Positions 8,959 through 18,519 of a stretch of 64,000 bases of DNA are shown here, piece after piece. The position numbers and the translations under genes were made by a program. Numbering within the stretch: position 1 is the first letter of the stretch; every line of letters begins with the position of its first letter. Below the pieces are notes generated by a model. It was given only the letters and a program-made list of their open reading frames with translations. It made no database searches and was not told the origin of the DNA. Source of the stretch: Pelobacter propionicus DSM 2379 (GTDB taxonomy: Bacteria > Desulfobacterota > Desulfuromonadia > Geobacterales > Pseudopelobacteraceae); assembly GCF_000015045.1 (NCBI RefSeq), contig NC_008609.1:3461501-3525500 (forward strand). The letters run 5' to 3'.

Positions 8959-9633
8959 ATGGAAAGAAGAGAGCACATCAGCGCGACATTCGACCTGGAA
9001 CTGGACGAACTGCGCAACAACATCCTGGCCATGGGGGGCAAGGTGGAGATGATGATCGCCGATTCGGTGGCTGCCCTGGCCAACCGGGATTCGGCCCTGG
9101 CCGAGCGGATCATCGCCATGGACCGCGAGGTGAACGGGCTGGAGGTGGCCATCGACGAGAAGTGCCTGCAACTTTTGGCCCTGCGCCAGCCCGCTGCCCG
9201 GGACCTGCGCTTCATCACCCTGGCGCTGAAGATCGTCACCGACCTGGAGCGCATCGGCGACCAGTGCACCAGCGTCGCCAAACGGGTCAAGGAGCTGAAC
9301 GAGGAGCCGCCGCTCAAGCCGTACATCGACATCCCCCGCATGGCCCACTGGACGGAGACCATGGTCAGGGAGGCGCTGGACGCCTTCGTGCGCGGCGACG
9401 TGGATCTGGCCATCAAGGTCTGCACCGACGACCAGACCGTGGACGACCTGAACGTCCAGATCCAGCGCGAGCTGCTGACCTTCATGATCGAGGAGCCGGC
9501 TACGATCTCCCGGGCCATCAAGCTCAACTACATCTCCAAGTGCCTTGAGCGCATCGCCGACCACGCCACCAACATCGCCGAGATGGTGATCTTCATGGTC
9601 AAGGGGAAGGACATCCGCCACACCATGCCGTAG
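8959..9633 (+). CDS. phoU: Phosphate signalling protein PhoU
   Basis: Cytoplasmic, all-helical regulator of 224 residues linking Pst to PhoR; in other bacteria it damps PhoB activation when phosphate is plentiful. Two tandem PhoU three-helix repeats are seen (about 15-105 and 120-210), each with metal-binding-type acidic clusters such as LERIGDQC and LERIADHA. The start at 8959 follows GAGAGGAAG and gives a family-normal length; the upstream in-frame extension falls in the palindromic element. It is the last gene of the pho-pst operon. Confidence 0.95.
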   Translation: MERREHISATFDLELDELRNNILAMGGKVEMMIADSVAALANRDSALAERIIAMDREVNGLEVAIDEKCLQLLALRQPAARDLRFITLALKIVTDLERIGDQCTSVAKRVKELNEEPPLKPYIDIPRMAHWTETMVREALDAFVRGDVDLAIKVCTDDQTVDDLNVQIQRELLTFMIEEPATISRAIKLNYISKCLERIADHATNIAEMVIFMVKGKDIRHTMP

Positions 9634-9690
9634 GATTTCCGTTTTCCACCCTTCCGGCCGGTTTTCCATAAAGCCGTCCATTCGTCACGC

Positions 9691-9731
9691 ATGCCCCCCG
9701 ACAGCCCAAGTCTCTGCCGGGGGGCATTCCT
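9691..9731 (+). terminator. Terminator-like hairpin after phoU
   Basis: ATGCCCCCCG (9691-9700) pairs perfectly with CGGGGGGCAT (9718-9727), with a 17-base loop. The downstream run is TCCTCCCC and not poly-T, so intrinsic termination may be weak, but the position after phoU fits the end of the phosphate operon. Confidence 0.55.
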
Positions 9732-9846
9732 CCCCCCGCTCCTTTCCGGATACCCAACAGGGAAAAACCATGGTATGTATCCAGCGCTGAGTTCATCGCG
9801 CCACAGGGGCGCGCCACGGTTCACACAACTTCCATCAGGTGAAGGC

Positions 9847-10992
9847 ATGGGCGAGAAAAAGCAGACAGCAGGCCGGTCATCCTGTTCGGTGGGGGATTTC
9901 TTTCGACTCGCCTGCGAAGAGCATGGCGCGGCGATGCTCCTGGTCGATCCGGCACATGGCGCCATCGTCAGAGCCAACCAGCAAGCCTGTGTCCTCCTGG
10001 GAGAGACCGGTTCAGAGTTGGAGGGAAAGGGAATCACGGATATTTTCCTGCCGAATGGGGATATCAGTCCCCCCCGTGACCTCGAAACCAATCGCACCGG
10101 CCTGCGCAGAGACACAAACGGCGAGGAGCGACCGATTGAGATCCTGCCCCGACGCCTGCCACTGCGGGAGGGAGACATCCTCTTCTGCGTGCTGCGCGAC
10201 ATGACGGAGCCGACCGGGTTTCGGCATGAACGGGCGGAGCAGGATAACGTCAGGCGCCAGCTGGAAATCGTCGTGGAGGAGAGGACAGGGCAGCTGAACG
10301 AAACCATGGAGGCACTCAGGCAGGAAACAGCCAGACGCCAGCAGATCGAAACCAATGTGACCACCATGCGGGAAAACCTGGAAAACCAGGAACGCGCGAG
10401 GGTGGCCCGCGATATCCACGACGGCATCGGCCAGACCCTGCAGGCGATAAAACTGCAGCTCAAGATACGTCAGGCCCGCTGCAGGGAAGGAGAGCCGTGC
10501 GGCGGTCAGGCACTGAACGAGATTATCGGGGAGCTGACGTCGGCCGCCACGGAACTGCGTGAAATTATTTTGGCTCTACGGCCGCTGTTCCTGGAGGACA
10601 CCGACCTGGACCTGGCGGTCAGGTCACTGTGCGAGCGGAGCGCGAAACGGACCGGCCTTGACGTGCGGGCGGAGTGTCAGGGCTCATTCCGCGGTCTCGG
10701 TTCCTCCTTCAAACTCTCTATCTTCCGCATCTGCCAGGAGGCACTCACCAACATCGTCAAGCATTCCGGTTGCCGTTCGGCACTCATCCGCCTGGAACGC
10801 GAGCCGCATACCATGCGCATCACCATCCGTGACGACGGCAGAGGAGGGGTCTCCTGCCCGACCATCATCAGCCAGGAAGGATCGGGACTGGCTATCATGC
10901 GCGAACGGGCCGAACTTCTGGGCGGCGCTTTATCCGTCATCTCGCCACCCGGCATGGGCACCGCCATCACCGTGGAGGTACCGTTGCAATGA
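9847..10992 (+). CDS. PAS sensor histidine kinase, NarL/DegS (HisKA_3) type
   Basis: Predicted soluble kinase of 381 residues. A PAS domain (about 15-120) is followed by a coiled coil (about 125-175), a HisKA_3 dimerisation segment with phospho-histidine H191 in ARDIHDGIGQTLQ, and a HATPase domain with GSGLAIMRERA near the C-terminus. There is no membrane segment, so the input should be cytoplasmic; the PAS ligand is not evident. The ATG at 9847 follows an AGGTGAAGG stretch; an in-frame ATG at 9778 is possible. The stop overlaps the next gene's start (ATGA), so the cognate partner is the LuxR-type regulator that follows. Confidence 0.85.
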   Translation: MGEKKQTAGRSSCSVGDFFRLACEEHGAAMLLVDPAHGAIVRANQQACVLLGETGSELEGKGITDIFLPNGDISPPRDLETNRTGLRRDTNGEERPIEILPRRLPLREGDILFCVLRDMTEPTGFRHERAEQDNVRRQLEIVVEERTGQLNETMEALRQETARRQQIETNVTTMRENLENQERARVARDIHDGIGQTLQAIKLQLKIRQARCREGEPCGGQALNEIIGELTSAATELREIILALRPLFLEDTDLDLAVRSLCERSAKRTGLDVRAECQGSFRGLGSSFKLSIFRICQEALTNIVKHSGCRSALIRLEREPHTMRITIRDDGRGGVSCPTIISQEGSGLAIMRERAELLGGALSVISPPGMGTAITVEVPLQ

Positions 10993-11600
10993 TCCGGGTT
11001 CTCATCGCCGACGACCACGTCATGTTCCGCCAGGGACTCATCAACCTGCTGACAACCGCTGAAGACATCCATATCGCCGCCGAATGCGGCGACGGCGCCA
11101 CGGCCCTGGAACTGATCCGCTCCCTGGAACCGGACATCGCCGTGCTGGACATCACCATGCCCAAGCTGGACGGCATCTCCATCACCCGCGCCATGGGGAA
11201 CCTGGGGCTGGCGACGAGGGCGATCATCCTGACCATGCACGATGACCCCCTGATGTATGGCCGGGCCGTCAGCGCCGGGGCGCACGGCTTCATCCTCAAG
11301 GACGATGCCTACGAGGAACTCCTGAGCGCCCTGCGTACCGTGGCCGCGGGAGGAACCGCCATCAGCCGTGCCATACAGCATGCCGCAATCGAGCCGGAGC
11401 CGCCCGTGGCGGAGCTGACGGAACGGGAGAGAGAGATCCTGGGGCTGATAGCCCACGGCTGCACCAACCGCATGATCGCCCAACATCTGGGCATCAGCAT
11501 CAAGACCGTCAACAACCATCGCACCAACCTGATGGGCAAGCTCAACCTCCACTCCACTGCCGAACTGGTCCGCTACTCCCTCCTGACCGGTGGCCTGTAG
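10989..11600 (+). CDS. NarL/FixJ-family response regulator
   Basis: Two-component transcription factor of 203 residues. The receiver domain (about 2-118) has acidic residues D8-D9, phospho-acceptor D54 in AVLDITMP, and lysine in LKDD. A LuxR-type helix-turn-helix follows (about 138-200), with LTEREREILGLIAHG and a TVNNHRTNLMGKL recognition helix. It overlaps the upstream kinase by 4 bases, marking translational coupling and a cognate pair. Target genes cannot be told from this sequence. Confidence 0.9.
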   Translation: MIRVLIADDHVMFRQGLINLLTTAEDIHIAAECGDGATALELIRSLEPDIAVLDITMPKLDGISITRAMGNLGLATRAIILTMHDDPLMYGRAVSAGAHGFILKDDAYEELLSALRTVAAGGTAISRAIQHAAIEPEPPVAELTEREREILGLIAHGCTNRMIAQHLGISIKTVNNHRTNLMGKLNLHSTAELVRYSLLTGGL

Positions 11601-11832
11601 CCCCCTCCGCGCTCCCCTTCCCCGCCTTGCCAGCAACGCTCCCGGCGCCCGTCTCCGACCCCAGAGGCGCGCATGGCGCTCCTTCTAGGGTGTTCATCCT
11701 ATTGTCACTTCCCCCCGAGAGAGGTATGCATACAAACTGGATGTTTGTCGTACCCGCGCTCCCTGGCCGAGTTCACGACAGTTACCCGCCGGCAGCGCCC
11801 CCCAACCCCGCGACACCGAGGAGAGGAAGATT
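11601..11832. other. Intergenic region before the GGDEF gene
   Basis: I see no gene and no clear promoter or terminator in these 232 bases. Frames crossing it lack ribosome sites and overlap the next gene out of frame. A GAGGAGAGGAAG Shine-Dalgarno lies at the 3' end (about 11817-11828). Confidence 0.5.
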
Positions 11833-13905
11833 ATGCAACGCCATACGATTTCCCCCCCATCCAGGCACCACGGCAACAGCACAGCTCCGGAAGCGCTTCC
11901 GGCGAATCGGAGTCAGCAGCCGAACCTGGGCAGCGGACTCCCTCCTTTCGAATTGCAAGCGGGGCCACACGCCATCCACGGCCGGGAGAAGTCATATTCC
12001 CGGAGCTACATTCAGTTCCGTCGCCAGGGGGAGCTGCAGGCACTGAACAAGGAGTTGCAGGCGGCCACCAGCGACTTGCGGGAGGCGAACCGGAAGCTCG
12101 GCCAACGAGTTTTGGAGCTGGAACGGAGGAATCGGGAATCAGCCCATCAGGCCAATGGGTACCTGCCGGGAAATGACCGGAGCATAGGCAGCATCATTAT
12201 CGACCCGCACCTGCGAATCGGCGTCTTCAATCCGGGCTGTGCCCGACTCTTCAGGCTGCGGCCTGAAGATGTGGGCCAGCCTGTAGACCGCCTCACCCGC
12301 ACCATCTGGGACCGGGATGAGTTCTTGAGCGACATCCTGGCGGCATTCCAAAACGGTCTCCCCATCACGCGGGAAACCCGCCGCGGCAGGGAGTCATGGT
12401 TGTTGGCCCATCTGGCCCCCGCATACGACCTGAAGGGCCGGGTGGAGGCGCTGATCGTCTACTTCAGCGACATTTCCCCATTCAAACAAGAGCAGGAGCG
12501 CAACCGGCTCCTGGCGCGGATGTTCCAAGAGAGCAACGAGGCGCAGCTCATAACCGGCGCCGACGGCCGGATCATGGGCAGCAACGACAGCTTCAGCCAG
12601 CTGACCGGTTACACGGGTGAAGAGATTGTCGGCCGCACCACCCGGCGACTGCTGGCTGGCCAAAAATCGAAGGAGCTCTTCGCGACGCTGGCCGAAGCGC
12701 TGCGCAGTGGAAACCCCTGGCAGGGAGAGCTGCACATCAGAAACAAGGACGGAAATGTCCTTTCCACCTGGACAACCGCAACCCCCCTGAGAGACGAACG
12801 ACGGAAAACAATCAACTACACGGCCACGTTACTCGACGTTGCCGCTCGGGCAGGACGCGAACAGGACAACGAGTACCGGGCCAACCACGACGCACTGACC
12901 GGACTCCTCAACCGCTTCAGCCTGATGCAGCGCCTGGCTCAATCGCTGGAGCAGGCCAGGAGCGACGAGCACCACTTTGCGGTCCTGTTCATCGACCTGG
13001 ACCGCTTCAAGGAGATCAATGACTCCCTGGGGCACCACATGGGGGACCTGCTGCTGGTCGAGGTCGCCGCCCGCCTGGTTGCCGCGGTACGCGCCTCCGA
13101 CATTGTTGCCCGGCTGGGCGGTGACGAATTCGTGGTAGCGATGCCCCACATCCGGTCCGCCATCGATCCGGCCTTTCTGGCGGACAAGATACGGCGCGCC
13201 ATCTCGCAACCTTTCCTGCTGGAGGGACACGAACTCCTCACCACCCCCAGCATCGGCATCAGCGTGTTTCCCGATGATGGAGGAAACGTGGAGGAATTGC
13301 TCAAGAATGCCGATACCGCCATGTACCACGCCAAATCCCGGGGGCGGAACAACTACCAGTTCTTCATGCGGGAGATGCACGCCATCACCCGGGAGCGCCT
13401 CCTGCTTGAACATGACCTGCGCCTGGCGGTGGAACGCAACGAGTTTATCCTGCACTTTCAGCCGCAGATTGACCTTGCGACCGGTTTGGTGATAGGTGTG
13501 AAGGCCATGCTGCGCTGGCGGCACCCCCTGCGCGGCATCATCACCCCCGACAGGTTTATCTCCACTGCCGATGCCTCGGGACTGATCCTGCGCATCGACC
13601 ATCTCAGCCTGGAGATGGCATGCCGTCAGCTGGCGGCCACCATCTCCCTCGCCCACAGCATCGGCACGCAGGTTGCCGCCAAGGGGATCGAAGCGGAGGC
13701 TCAGCTGAACCTGCTTGCCGCTCAACGGTGCGACGTGGGACAGGGATACCTTTTCAGCCGTCCCCTTGCGGCGGACAGAATCGTGGAATTTATTCGCCGC
13801 CATGCCGGCCGGGCGGTGTGGGAGCGAAACGGAACACCCCCGGGGATGGTGGCTGCTCCGTTTCTGGCGGAAACAGCGCCAGCAACCTTCAGCTCAGGAG
13901 AGTAG
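11833..13905 (+). CDS. PAS-PAS-GGDEF protein with a collapsed EAL remnant
   Basis: Predicted diguanylate cyclase of 690 residues. A low-complexity N-terminus and coiled coil (about 60-105) precede two PAS domains (about 110-220 and 230-345) and a GGDEF domain (about 350-510). GGDEF is intact (G429-F433) and an RxxD inhibitory site sits at R420-D423, five residues upstream, so c-di-GMP synthesis with feedback inhibition is plausible. The C-terminus (about 528-660) begins like an EAL domain, but EAL reads KAM (K557). After MACRQLA (about 601) it jumps straight to the barrel's last strands (ISLAHSIG, then QGYLFSRPL), losing roughly 120 residues with the ELTES and DDFGTG motifs. AEGVE reads AKGIE. 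No phosphodiesterase activity is expected. Confidence 0.88.
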   Translation: MQRHTISPPSRHHGNSTAPEALPANRSQQPNLGSGLPPFELQAGPHAIHGREKSYSRSYIQFRRQGELQALNKELQAATSDLREANRKLGQRVLELERRNRESAHQANGYLPGNDRSIGSIIIDPHLRIGVFNPGCARLFRLRPEDVGQPVDRLTRTIWDRDEFLSDILAAFQNGLPITRETRRGRESWLLAHLAPAYDLKGRVEALIVYFSDISPFKQEQERNRLLARMFQESNEAQLITGADGRIMGSNDSFSQLTGYTGEEIVGRTTRRLLAGQKSKELFATLAEALRSGNPWQGELHIRNKDGNVLSTWTTATPLRDERRKTINYTATLLDVAARAGREQDNEYRANHDALTGLLNRFSLMQRLAQSLEQARSDEHHFAVLFIDLDRFKEINDSLGHHMGDLLLVEVAARLVAAVRASDIVARLGGDEFVVAMPHIRSAIDPAFLADKIRRAISQPFLLEGHELLTTPSIGISVFPDDGGNVEELLKNADTAMYHAKSRGRNNYQFFMREMHAITRERLLLEHDLRLAVERNEFILHFQPQIDLATGLVIGVKAMLRWRHPLRGIITPDRFISTADASGLILRIDHLSLEMACRQLAATISLAHSIGTQVAAKGIEAEAQLNLLAAQRCDVGQGYLFSRPLAADRIVEFIRRHAGRAVWERNGTPPGMVAAPFLAETAPATFSSGE

Positions 13906-13906
13906 C

Positions 13907-16900
13907 ATGCCAGCAGTAGATCCGATCAGTGAAGAGACAACCTCGCCCACCTGCAGCTACATCGTCGGCATCGGCGCCTCCGCCGGAGGGCTGAACGCCC
14001 TGGAGCAGTTTTTCGACAACATGCCCCCCACCAGCGGCATGGCGTTCGTGGTCATCCAGCACCTTTCGCCGGACTTCAAGAGCCTGATGGACGACCTGCT
14101 TTCCCGCCACACCTCCATGTCCATCCACCGGGTGACCAACGGCATCGATCTCAGACCTGACACCGTTTACCTGATCCCCCCCAAAAGCCAGATGACGGTC
14201 AGGGAACAGAAGCTGTACCTGACCGAAAAGACCTCCAGCCAGCACCTGGAACTCCCCATCGACATCTTCTTCAAGTCACTGGCCGAAGACGTGGCCGAGC
14301 GGGCCATCGGCATCATCCTCTCCGGCACCGGCTCCGACGGCTCCCGCGGCATCAGATCGATCCATAACAACGGCGGCCTGGTGCTGGCCCAGTCGCCCGA
14401 GTCGGCCCAGTTCGACGGTATGCCGCGCAACGCCATAGCGGCGGGGGTATGCGACCTGATCCTCCCGCCGGACCGTATGCCGCGCATCCTGGTGGAATAC
14501 GCCGCCAATCCCCTCCTGATACGCGGCAAACTGCGCCATGACCTGGATGTGTTCGAGGACGAAGGGGAGTTCGCCGAGATTTTCGCCCTCCTGCGCCGCA
14601 GCTACGATCTGGATTTCTCCAAATACAAGGGCTCCACCGTGGGGCGCCGCATCAGGCGCCGCATGGAATTCCGCCAGATTCCCGAGGTAGCGGATTACGC
14701 TTCGATCCTGTCCGGCGACCATGGAGAGCTGGAATCGCTTTACAAGGACCTGCTGATCGGTGTCACCGAATTTTTCCGCGACAAGCAGGCCTTCCGCCAT
14801 CTGGAGCAGGAGATTGTGCCCAAACTGTTCACCAGGCTGCAGGCAGGAGAAGATCTGCGAGTCTGGTCAACGGGCTGCGCCACCGGGGAGGAAGCCTACT
14901 CTCTGGCCATCCTCCTGGCCGAGCGGGCCGAGGACATGGGGTTCATGGGCAAGATCACCGTCTTTGCCACCGACGTGCACCGTTCATCGCTGGATATTGC
15001 CTCCCAGGGAATATACGAACGGGAACGCCTGACCAACGTCAGCCCGGCGCGCCTGGAGCGTTTCTTCAGGAAGGAGGGGGGCAACCTGTTCCGGATCTGC
15101 GCGGAGCTGCGCAAGATTGTGGTCTTCGCCCCCCACAACCTGCTCAAGGACCCTCCCTTTACCCGGCTGGACCTGATCTGTTGCCGCAACCTGCTGATCT
15201 ACTTCCAGCCGGCCGTACAGGAAAAGATCATCTCCCTGTTCCACTTCGCCCTCAAGACGGACGGCATCCTGTTTCTGGGGACCAGCGAGGGATTGGGCGC
15301 GTTCGCCGACGACTTCGAGGTTGTCGCCGGCCAGCACAAGATGTTCCGCAAGATCCGCGACCTGAAACTGGCTATCACCCTGGACACGGTGCGCTCCGAC
15401 AAGGAACGCTCCCAGGCGCTGCCGCTCTTGCAGCCGACCCAGAGCAAGATGGTCAACCTGGACCGGCAGCTCCTGTTCGACTACGACACCCTCATGCGCA
15501 GGCACATGCCGCCCGGAGTGCTGATCAGCGAGAACCGCCAGATCATCCACTACTTTGGCAACGTGTCGGAATATCTGCGCATGCCGGAGGGGCGCATCGA
15601 AAACGATATTCTGCAGTTGGCCGAGGACAACCTGCACATCGCCCTCAGCACGGCGCTGCTGCGGGTCACCAAGTCCCGTCAGAGCGTCAGAACCCGCAAT
15701 GTGCGCGTCAAGCGGGGTGCGGAAGAATTCCTGGTGGACCTGAGCGTGGAGCCGATACCGGATGACAAGAGCCGCACCAGCCATTACCACATCTTTTTCG
15801 AACGGGTCCGGACGACGGAGACCCCCGAGAACATCGACGAGGGCAGCTTCGACAGCAACCAGCAGTTCCGGCAGCACCTGCAGGACCTGGAGATGGAGTT
15901 GCAGTCGACCCGCGAGAACCTGCAGACCACCGTGGAGGAGTTGCAGACCAGCAACGAAGAACTCCAGGCGGCCAATGAGGAACTTCTTGCGGCCAACGAG
16001 GAGTTGCAGAGCACCAACGAGGAGCTGCATTCGGTCAACGAGGAGCTGTACTCGGTCAACTCGGAGTTCGAGCGGAAGAACATCGAGCTGAAACAGCTCA
16101 ACACCGACCACGACAACCTGCTGGCCAGCATCGACATCGGCACGATCTTCCTGGACAACCAGATGCGCATTCGCAAGTTCAACCAGGCCATTGTCTCCTT
16201 CTTCAGACTGCTCCCCCAGGACATCGGTCGGCCCATCGATCACATCGCCTATCACCTCTCCCGACAGGAAGAACTCCTGGCCGACATCCAGCGCGTCCTG
16301 AACGAAGGAATCTGCCTGGAAAACGAGGAAACGACCCGGGACGGCACATGCCTGCTCAACCGCATCGTCCCCTTTCGAACCGAAACCGGCCAGATCGAGG
16401 GGGTGGTAATCACCTTCACGGATATCTCGCGGGTCAAGGAGGCGGAAATAAAAGTGACCCGCCTCAACGAAGAGCTCACCGGGCTGAACGCAGACCTGGA
16501 GAACAAGGTGGCCGAACGGACCCAGGAGCTGCGGGAAGAGGTCCGCGAGCGCCAGAGCGCCGAGGAGGCCGTGCGGGAACAGGACCGGTTCACCCGTTCA
16601 TCACTGGATGCGCTGACCGCCCATATCTGCGTGATCGATGAATCGGGCAGCATCATCATCACAAACCGTTCCTGGTCCGAGTACGCCACAACCAACTGTT
16701 CCCGTAAATGCGCCGACGACAGCTTTGTCTGCAGTCTGTACCTGCTGTGCGAAAAGAAGAAGTTCAGCCATGATTCGGGGAACGTCTCACCCTCTCCGCA
16801 GTTCCTTGCGACGGCAAATCCGAAACCGGAAGGCAATTCAACGAAGTTTTTCGAAGGGGTCGCCGCGGCCCTGTCCGGCGAACAGCCCGAGTTTGTCATG

Positions 16901-17827
16901 GAGTACACCTGCAGTTCGACTAAGGGCCGAAAATGGTTCATTGTCAGGGTGAACGGGTTTACCTCGAATGGGCGCCGCTATGCGGTCATAGCCCATGAGA
17001 ACATCACTGCCCGGAAGCAGATGGAAGAGGAATTGTCCCATAACCAGGAACAACTCAAAGAAATCAACCGTTCACTGGGGGAGCGTATAGACGAGTCCGT
17101 ACTGGAACTGCGCAGAAAGGACCAATTCCTGATCAGCCAGAGCAGACGTGCCGCAATGGGAGAAATGATCGCCCATATTGCCCATCAGTGGCGGCAACCG
17201 CTGAACGCGCTCAGCCTGATGCTGGCTGATATCGAAGGAGCGCAATCTTACAATGAGCTGACACCGGAATACCTGCAACAATCCCTTGTCGACTGCAATA
17301 TACTGATCCAGAAAATGTCTTCCACCATCGACGATTTCCGTAATTTTTTCAAACCGGACAAGGAAATTGTCGCCTTTTCCGCGCAACAGCAGATCAATGC
17401 CGCCATCTCGTTGGTAGCCCCGGAGTTCCGGGGCAGCAACATCGATATCCGTTTCGATGCGCCGCATGATGTAACCCTGCTGGGGTTTCCCAATGAATTT
17501 TCCCAGGTGCTGCTCAACCTGATTTCCAACGCCAGGGAAGCGGTCAGCTCCACGGATTCGGATAAAGGGTTGATTGAAATAGAACTAAAGGAAAGCAACG
17601 GACAGGGGTGCGTCGTGGTGCGTGATAACGGCGGCGGTATACCAAACGAAATTCACTCCAGGATTTTCGAGCCCTATTTTTCAACCAAAACTCATGGGAC
17701 CGGCATCGGTCTGTCCATGTCAAAGATGATTATCGAACGCAACATGGGGGGAAACCTCGAGGCGCGCAACATTGAGGGGGGATCGGAGTTCCTCGTCACA
17801 ATCCCGCTTGCAAACAGCAATCAGTAA
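13907..17827 (+). CDS. CheB-CheR-PAS-histidine kinase hybrid
   Basis: Very large signalling protein of 1306 residues. A CheB methylesterase domain (about 17-195) keeps catalytic S25 (GIGASAGG), a histidine in QHLSPDF and an aspartate in [10 protein letters not shown] CheR methyltransferase follows (about 214-480), with SAM motif [12 protein letters not shown] near 318. A long heptad coil of repeated EEL-type units (about 660-740), a PAS domain (about 743-841), a second coil, a second PAS (about 900-1036) with cysteines C931, C935, C942 and C948, and a C-terminal kinase follow. The kinase has H1093 in AHQWRQPLN and a G2 box GTGIGLSM. It starts 1 base after the GGDEF gene, after CAGGAGAG. The part from about 16600 on looks less GC-rich than the CheB/CheR part, suggesting fusion of modules of different origin. 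Confidence 0.9.
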   Translation: MPAVDPISEETTSPTCSYIVGIGASAGGLNALEQFFDNMPPTSGMAFVVIQHLSPDFKSLMDDLLSRHTSMSIHRVTNGIDLRPDTVYLIPPKSQMTVREQKLYLTEKTSSQHLELPIDIFFKSLAEDVAERAIGIILSGTGSDGSRGIRSIHNNGGLVLAQSPESAQFDGMPRNAIAAGVCDLILPPDRMPRILVEYAANPLLIRGKLRHDLDVFEDEGEFAEIFALLRRSYDLDFSKYKGSTVGRRIRRRMEFRQIPEVADYASILSGDHGELESLYKDLLIGVTEFFRDKQAFRHLEQEIVPKLFTRLQAGEDLRVWSTGCATGEEAYSLAILLAERAEDMGFMGKITVFATDVHRSSLDIASQGIYERERLTNVSPARLERFFRKEGGNLFRICAELRKIVVFAPHNLLKDPPFTRLDLICCRNLLIYFQPAVQEKIISLFHFALKTDGILFLGTSEGLGAFADDFEVVAGQHKMFRKIRDLKLAITLDTVRSDKERSQALPLLQPTQSKMVNLDRQLLFDYDTLMRRHMPPGVLISENRQIIHYFGNVSEYLRMPEGRIENDILQLAEDNLHIALSTALLRVTKSRQSVRTRNVRVKRGAEEFLVDLSVEPIPDDKSRTSHYHIFFERVRTTETPENIDEGSFDSNQQFRQHLQDLEMELQSTRENLQTTVEELQTSNEELQAANEELLAANEELQSTNEELHSVNEELYSVNSEFERKNIELKQLNTDHDNLLASIDIGTIFLDNQMRIRKFNQAIVSFFRLLPQDIGRPIDHIAYHLSRQEELLADIQRVLNEGICLENEETTRDGTCLLNRIVPFRTETGQIEGVVITFTDISRVKEAEIKVTRLNEELTGLNADLENKVAERTQELREEVRERQSAEEAVREQDRFTRSSLDALTAHICVIDESGSIIITNRSWSEYATTNCSRKCADDSFVCSLYLLCEKKKFSHDSGNVSPSPQFLATANPKPEGNSTKFFEGVAAALSGEQPEFVMEYTCSSTKGRKWFIVRVNGFTSNGRRYAVIAHENITARKQMEEELSHNQEQLKEINRSLGERIDESVLELRRKDQFLISQSRRAAMGEMIAHIAHQWRQPLNALSLMLADIEGAQSYNELTPEYLQQSLVDCNILIQKMSSTIDDFRNFFKPDKEIVAFSAQQQINAAISLVAPEFRGSNIDIRFDAPHDVTLLGFPNEFSQVLLNLISNAREAVSSTDSDKGLIEIELKESNGQGCVVVRDNGGGIPNEIHSRIFEPYFSTKTHGTGIGLSMSKMIIERNMGGNLEARNIEGGSEFLVTIPLANSNQ

Positions 17828-17881
17828 ATGCACCGGGCCACATACCTGGCCAGACACCATCGCAGAGGGAAACAATTTGTT

Positions 17882-18268
17882 ATGACAGTTTGTAACGAGC
17901 GGGAGATAAAAACAATTCTCCACGCCGAGGACGACGATCTTGTGCGTAAATTAATGGCAAAAACGCTGTCACGTATGGGATACATGCTGATACCGGCAGT
18001 GAACGGGCAGGACGCGGTTGCGCAGTTCATCACCCACAGACAGGAGATCCAGTTGCTGGTGCTGGATCTGATCATGCCGAAAATGAACGGCTTGGAAGCA
18101 TTAAATGAAATCAGAAAACTACAACCGGAAATCAAGGCCATATTTTGCAGCGCCTGCCCCGAGGCCATACTTCAGACCAGGGACAGCCTGGGTGACGGAG
18201 TCGCCATATTTTCAAAGCCCGTCAACATGATTCAGCTCACAGGCAAAATCCGGGAAATGCTCGGATAA
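17882..18268 (+). CDS. Single-domain response regulator (receiver only)
   Basis: Receiver protein of 128 residues without an output domain. Acidic residues E16-D19, phospho-acceptor D62 in LVLDLIMPKMNG, a serine in FCSAC and the lysine of FSKPVN match the receiver fold. The ATG at 17882 is preferred: GAGGG lies about 13 bases upstream and the product starts like a receiver. An ATG at 17828, abutting the previous stop, would add 18 residues but has no ribosome site. Its position right after the CheB-CheR-kinase makes it the likely phosphoryl acceptor of that kinase. Like the 3' part of that gene it is relatively AT-rich. Confidence 0.82.
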   Translation: MTVCNEREIKTILHAEDDDLVRKLMAKTLSRMGYMLIPAVNGQDAVAQFITHRQEIQLLVLDLIMPKMNGLEALNEIRKLQPEIKAIFCSACPEAILQTRDSLGDGVAIFSKPVNMIQLTGKIREMLG

Positions 18269-18440
18269 AGGGCGTGGAATGCCCCATTAAGAGCGCACAG
18301 CAAGGCGGGCTGAAAGCTGTCGTGACTTCACGGTATCCAGCGCTGCTGATACGCCCGTACCAGGAAGTTCAGGCAAACCTGTGCAGAGCAAATCTGCGCT
18401 GACAATGAAAGAGAGCCTTCTGATGCAGGGTGAACACGCA
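18269..18440. other. Intergenic region, nothing recognised
   Basis: These bases separate the receiver gene from the convergent terminator. I see only short inverted words such as CAGCGCTG and no coding potential or known RNA. Confidence 0.45.
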
Positions 18441-18475
18441 AAGAGCCGCCACCCCTTGCCGGGTGGCGGCTCTTT
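18441..18475. terminator. Bidirectional intrinsic terminator
   Basis: AAGAGCCGCCACCC (18441-18454) pairs perfectly over 14 bp with GGGTGGCGGCTCTT (18461-18474), with a 6-base loop. T and A runs flank the stem. It lies between the convergent receiver gene (+) and the lipoprotein gene (-) and can serve both. Confidence 0.85.
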
Positions 18476-18519
18476 CATGTCTCGCTGCGGGAGGCTCCCG
18501 CCCGATCGTCAACCCTATC

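Noticed and set aside
11627-12176. Forward frames of 139 and 167 codons before and inside the GGDEF gene
   Set aside because: They overlap the real gene in other frames and lack recognisable domains or ribosome sites.
13560-13720. Frameshift as the cause of the EAL defect
   Set aside because: The reading frame is continuous on both sides of the junction, so the loss is an in-frame deletion and not a frameshift.
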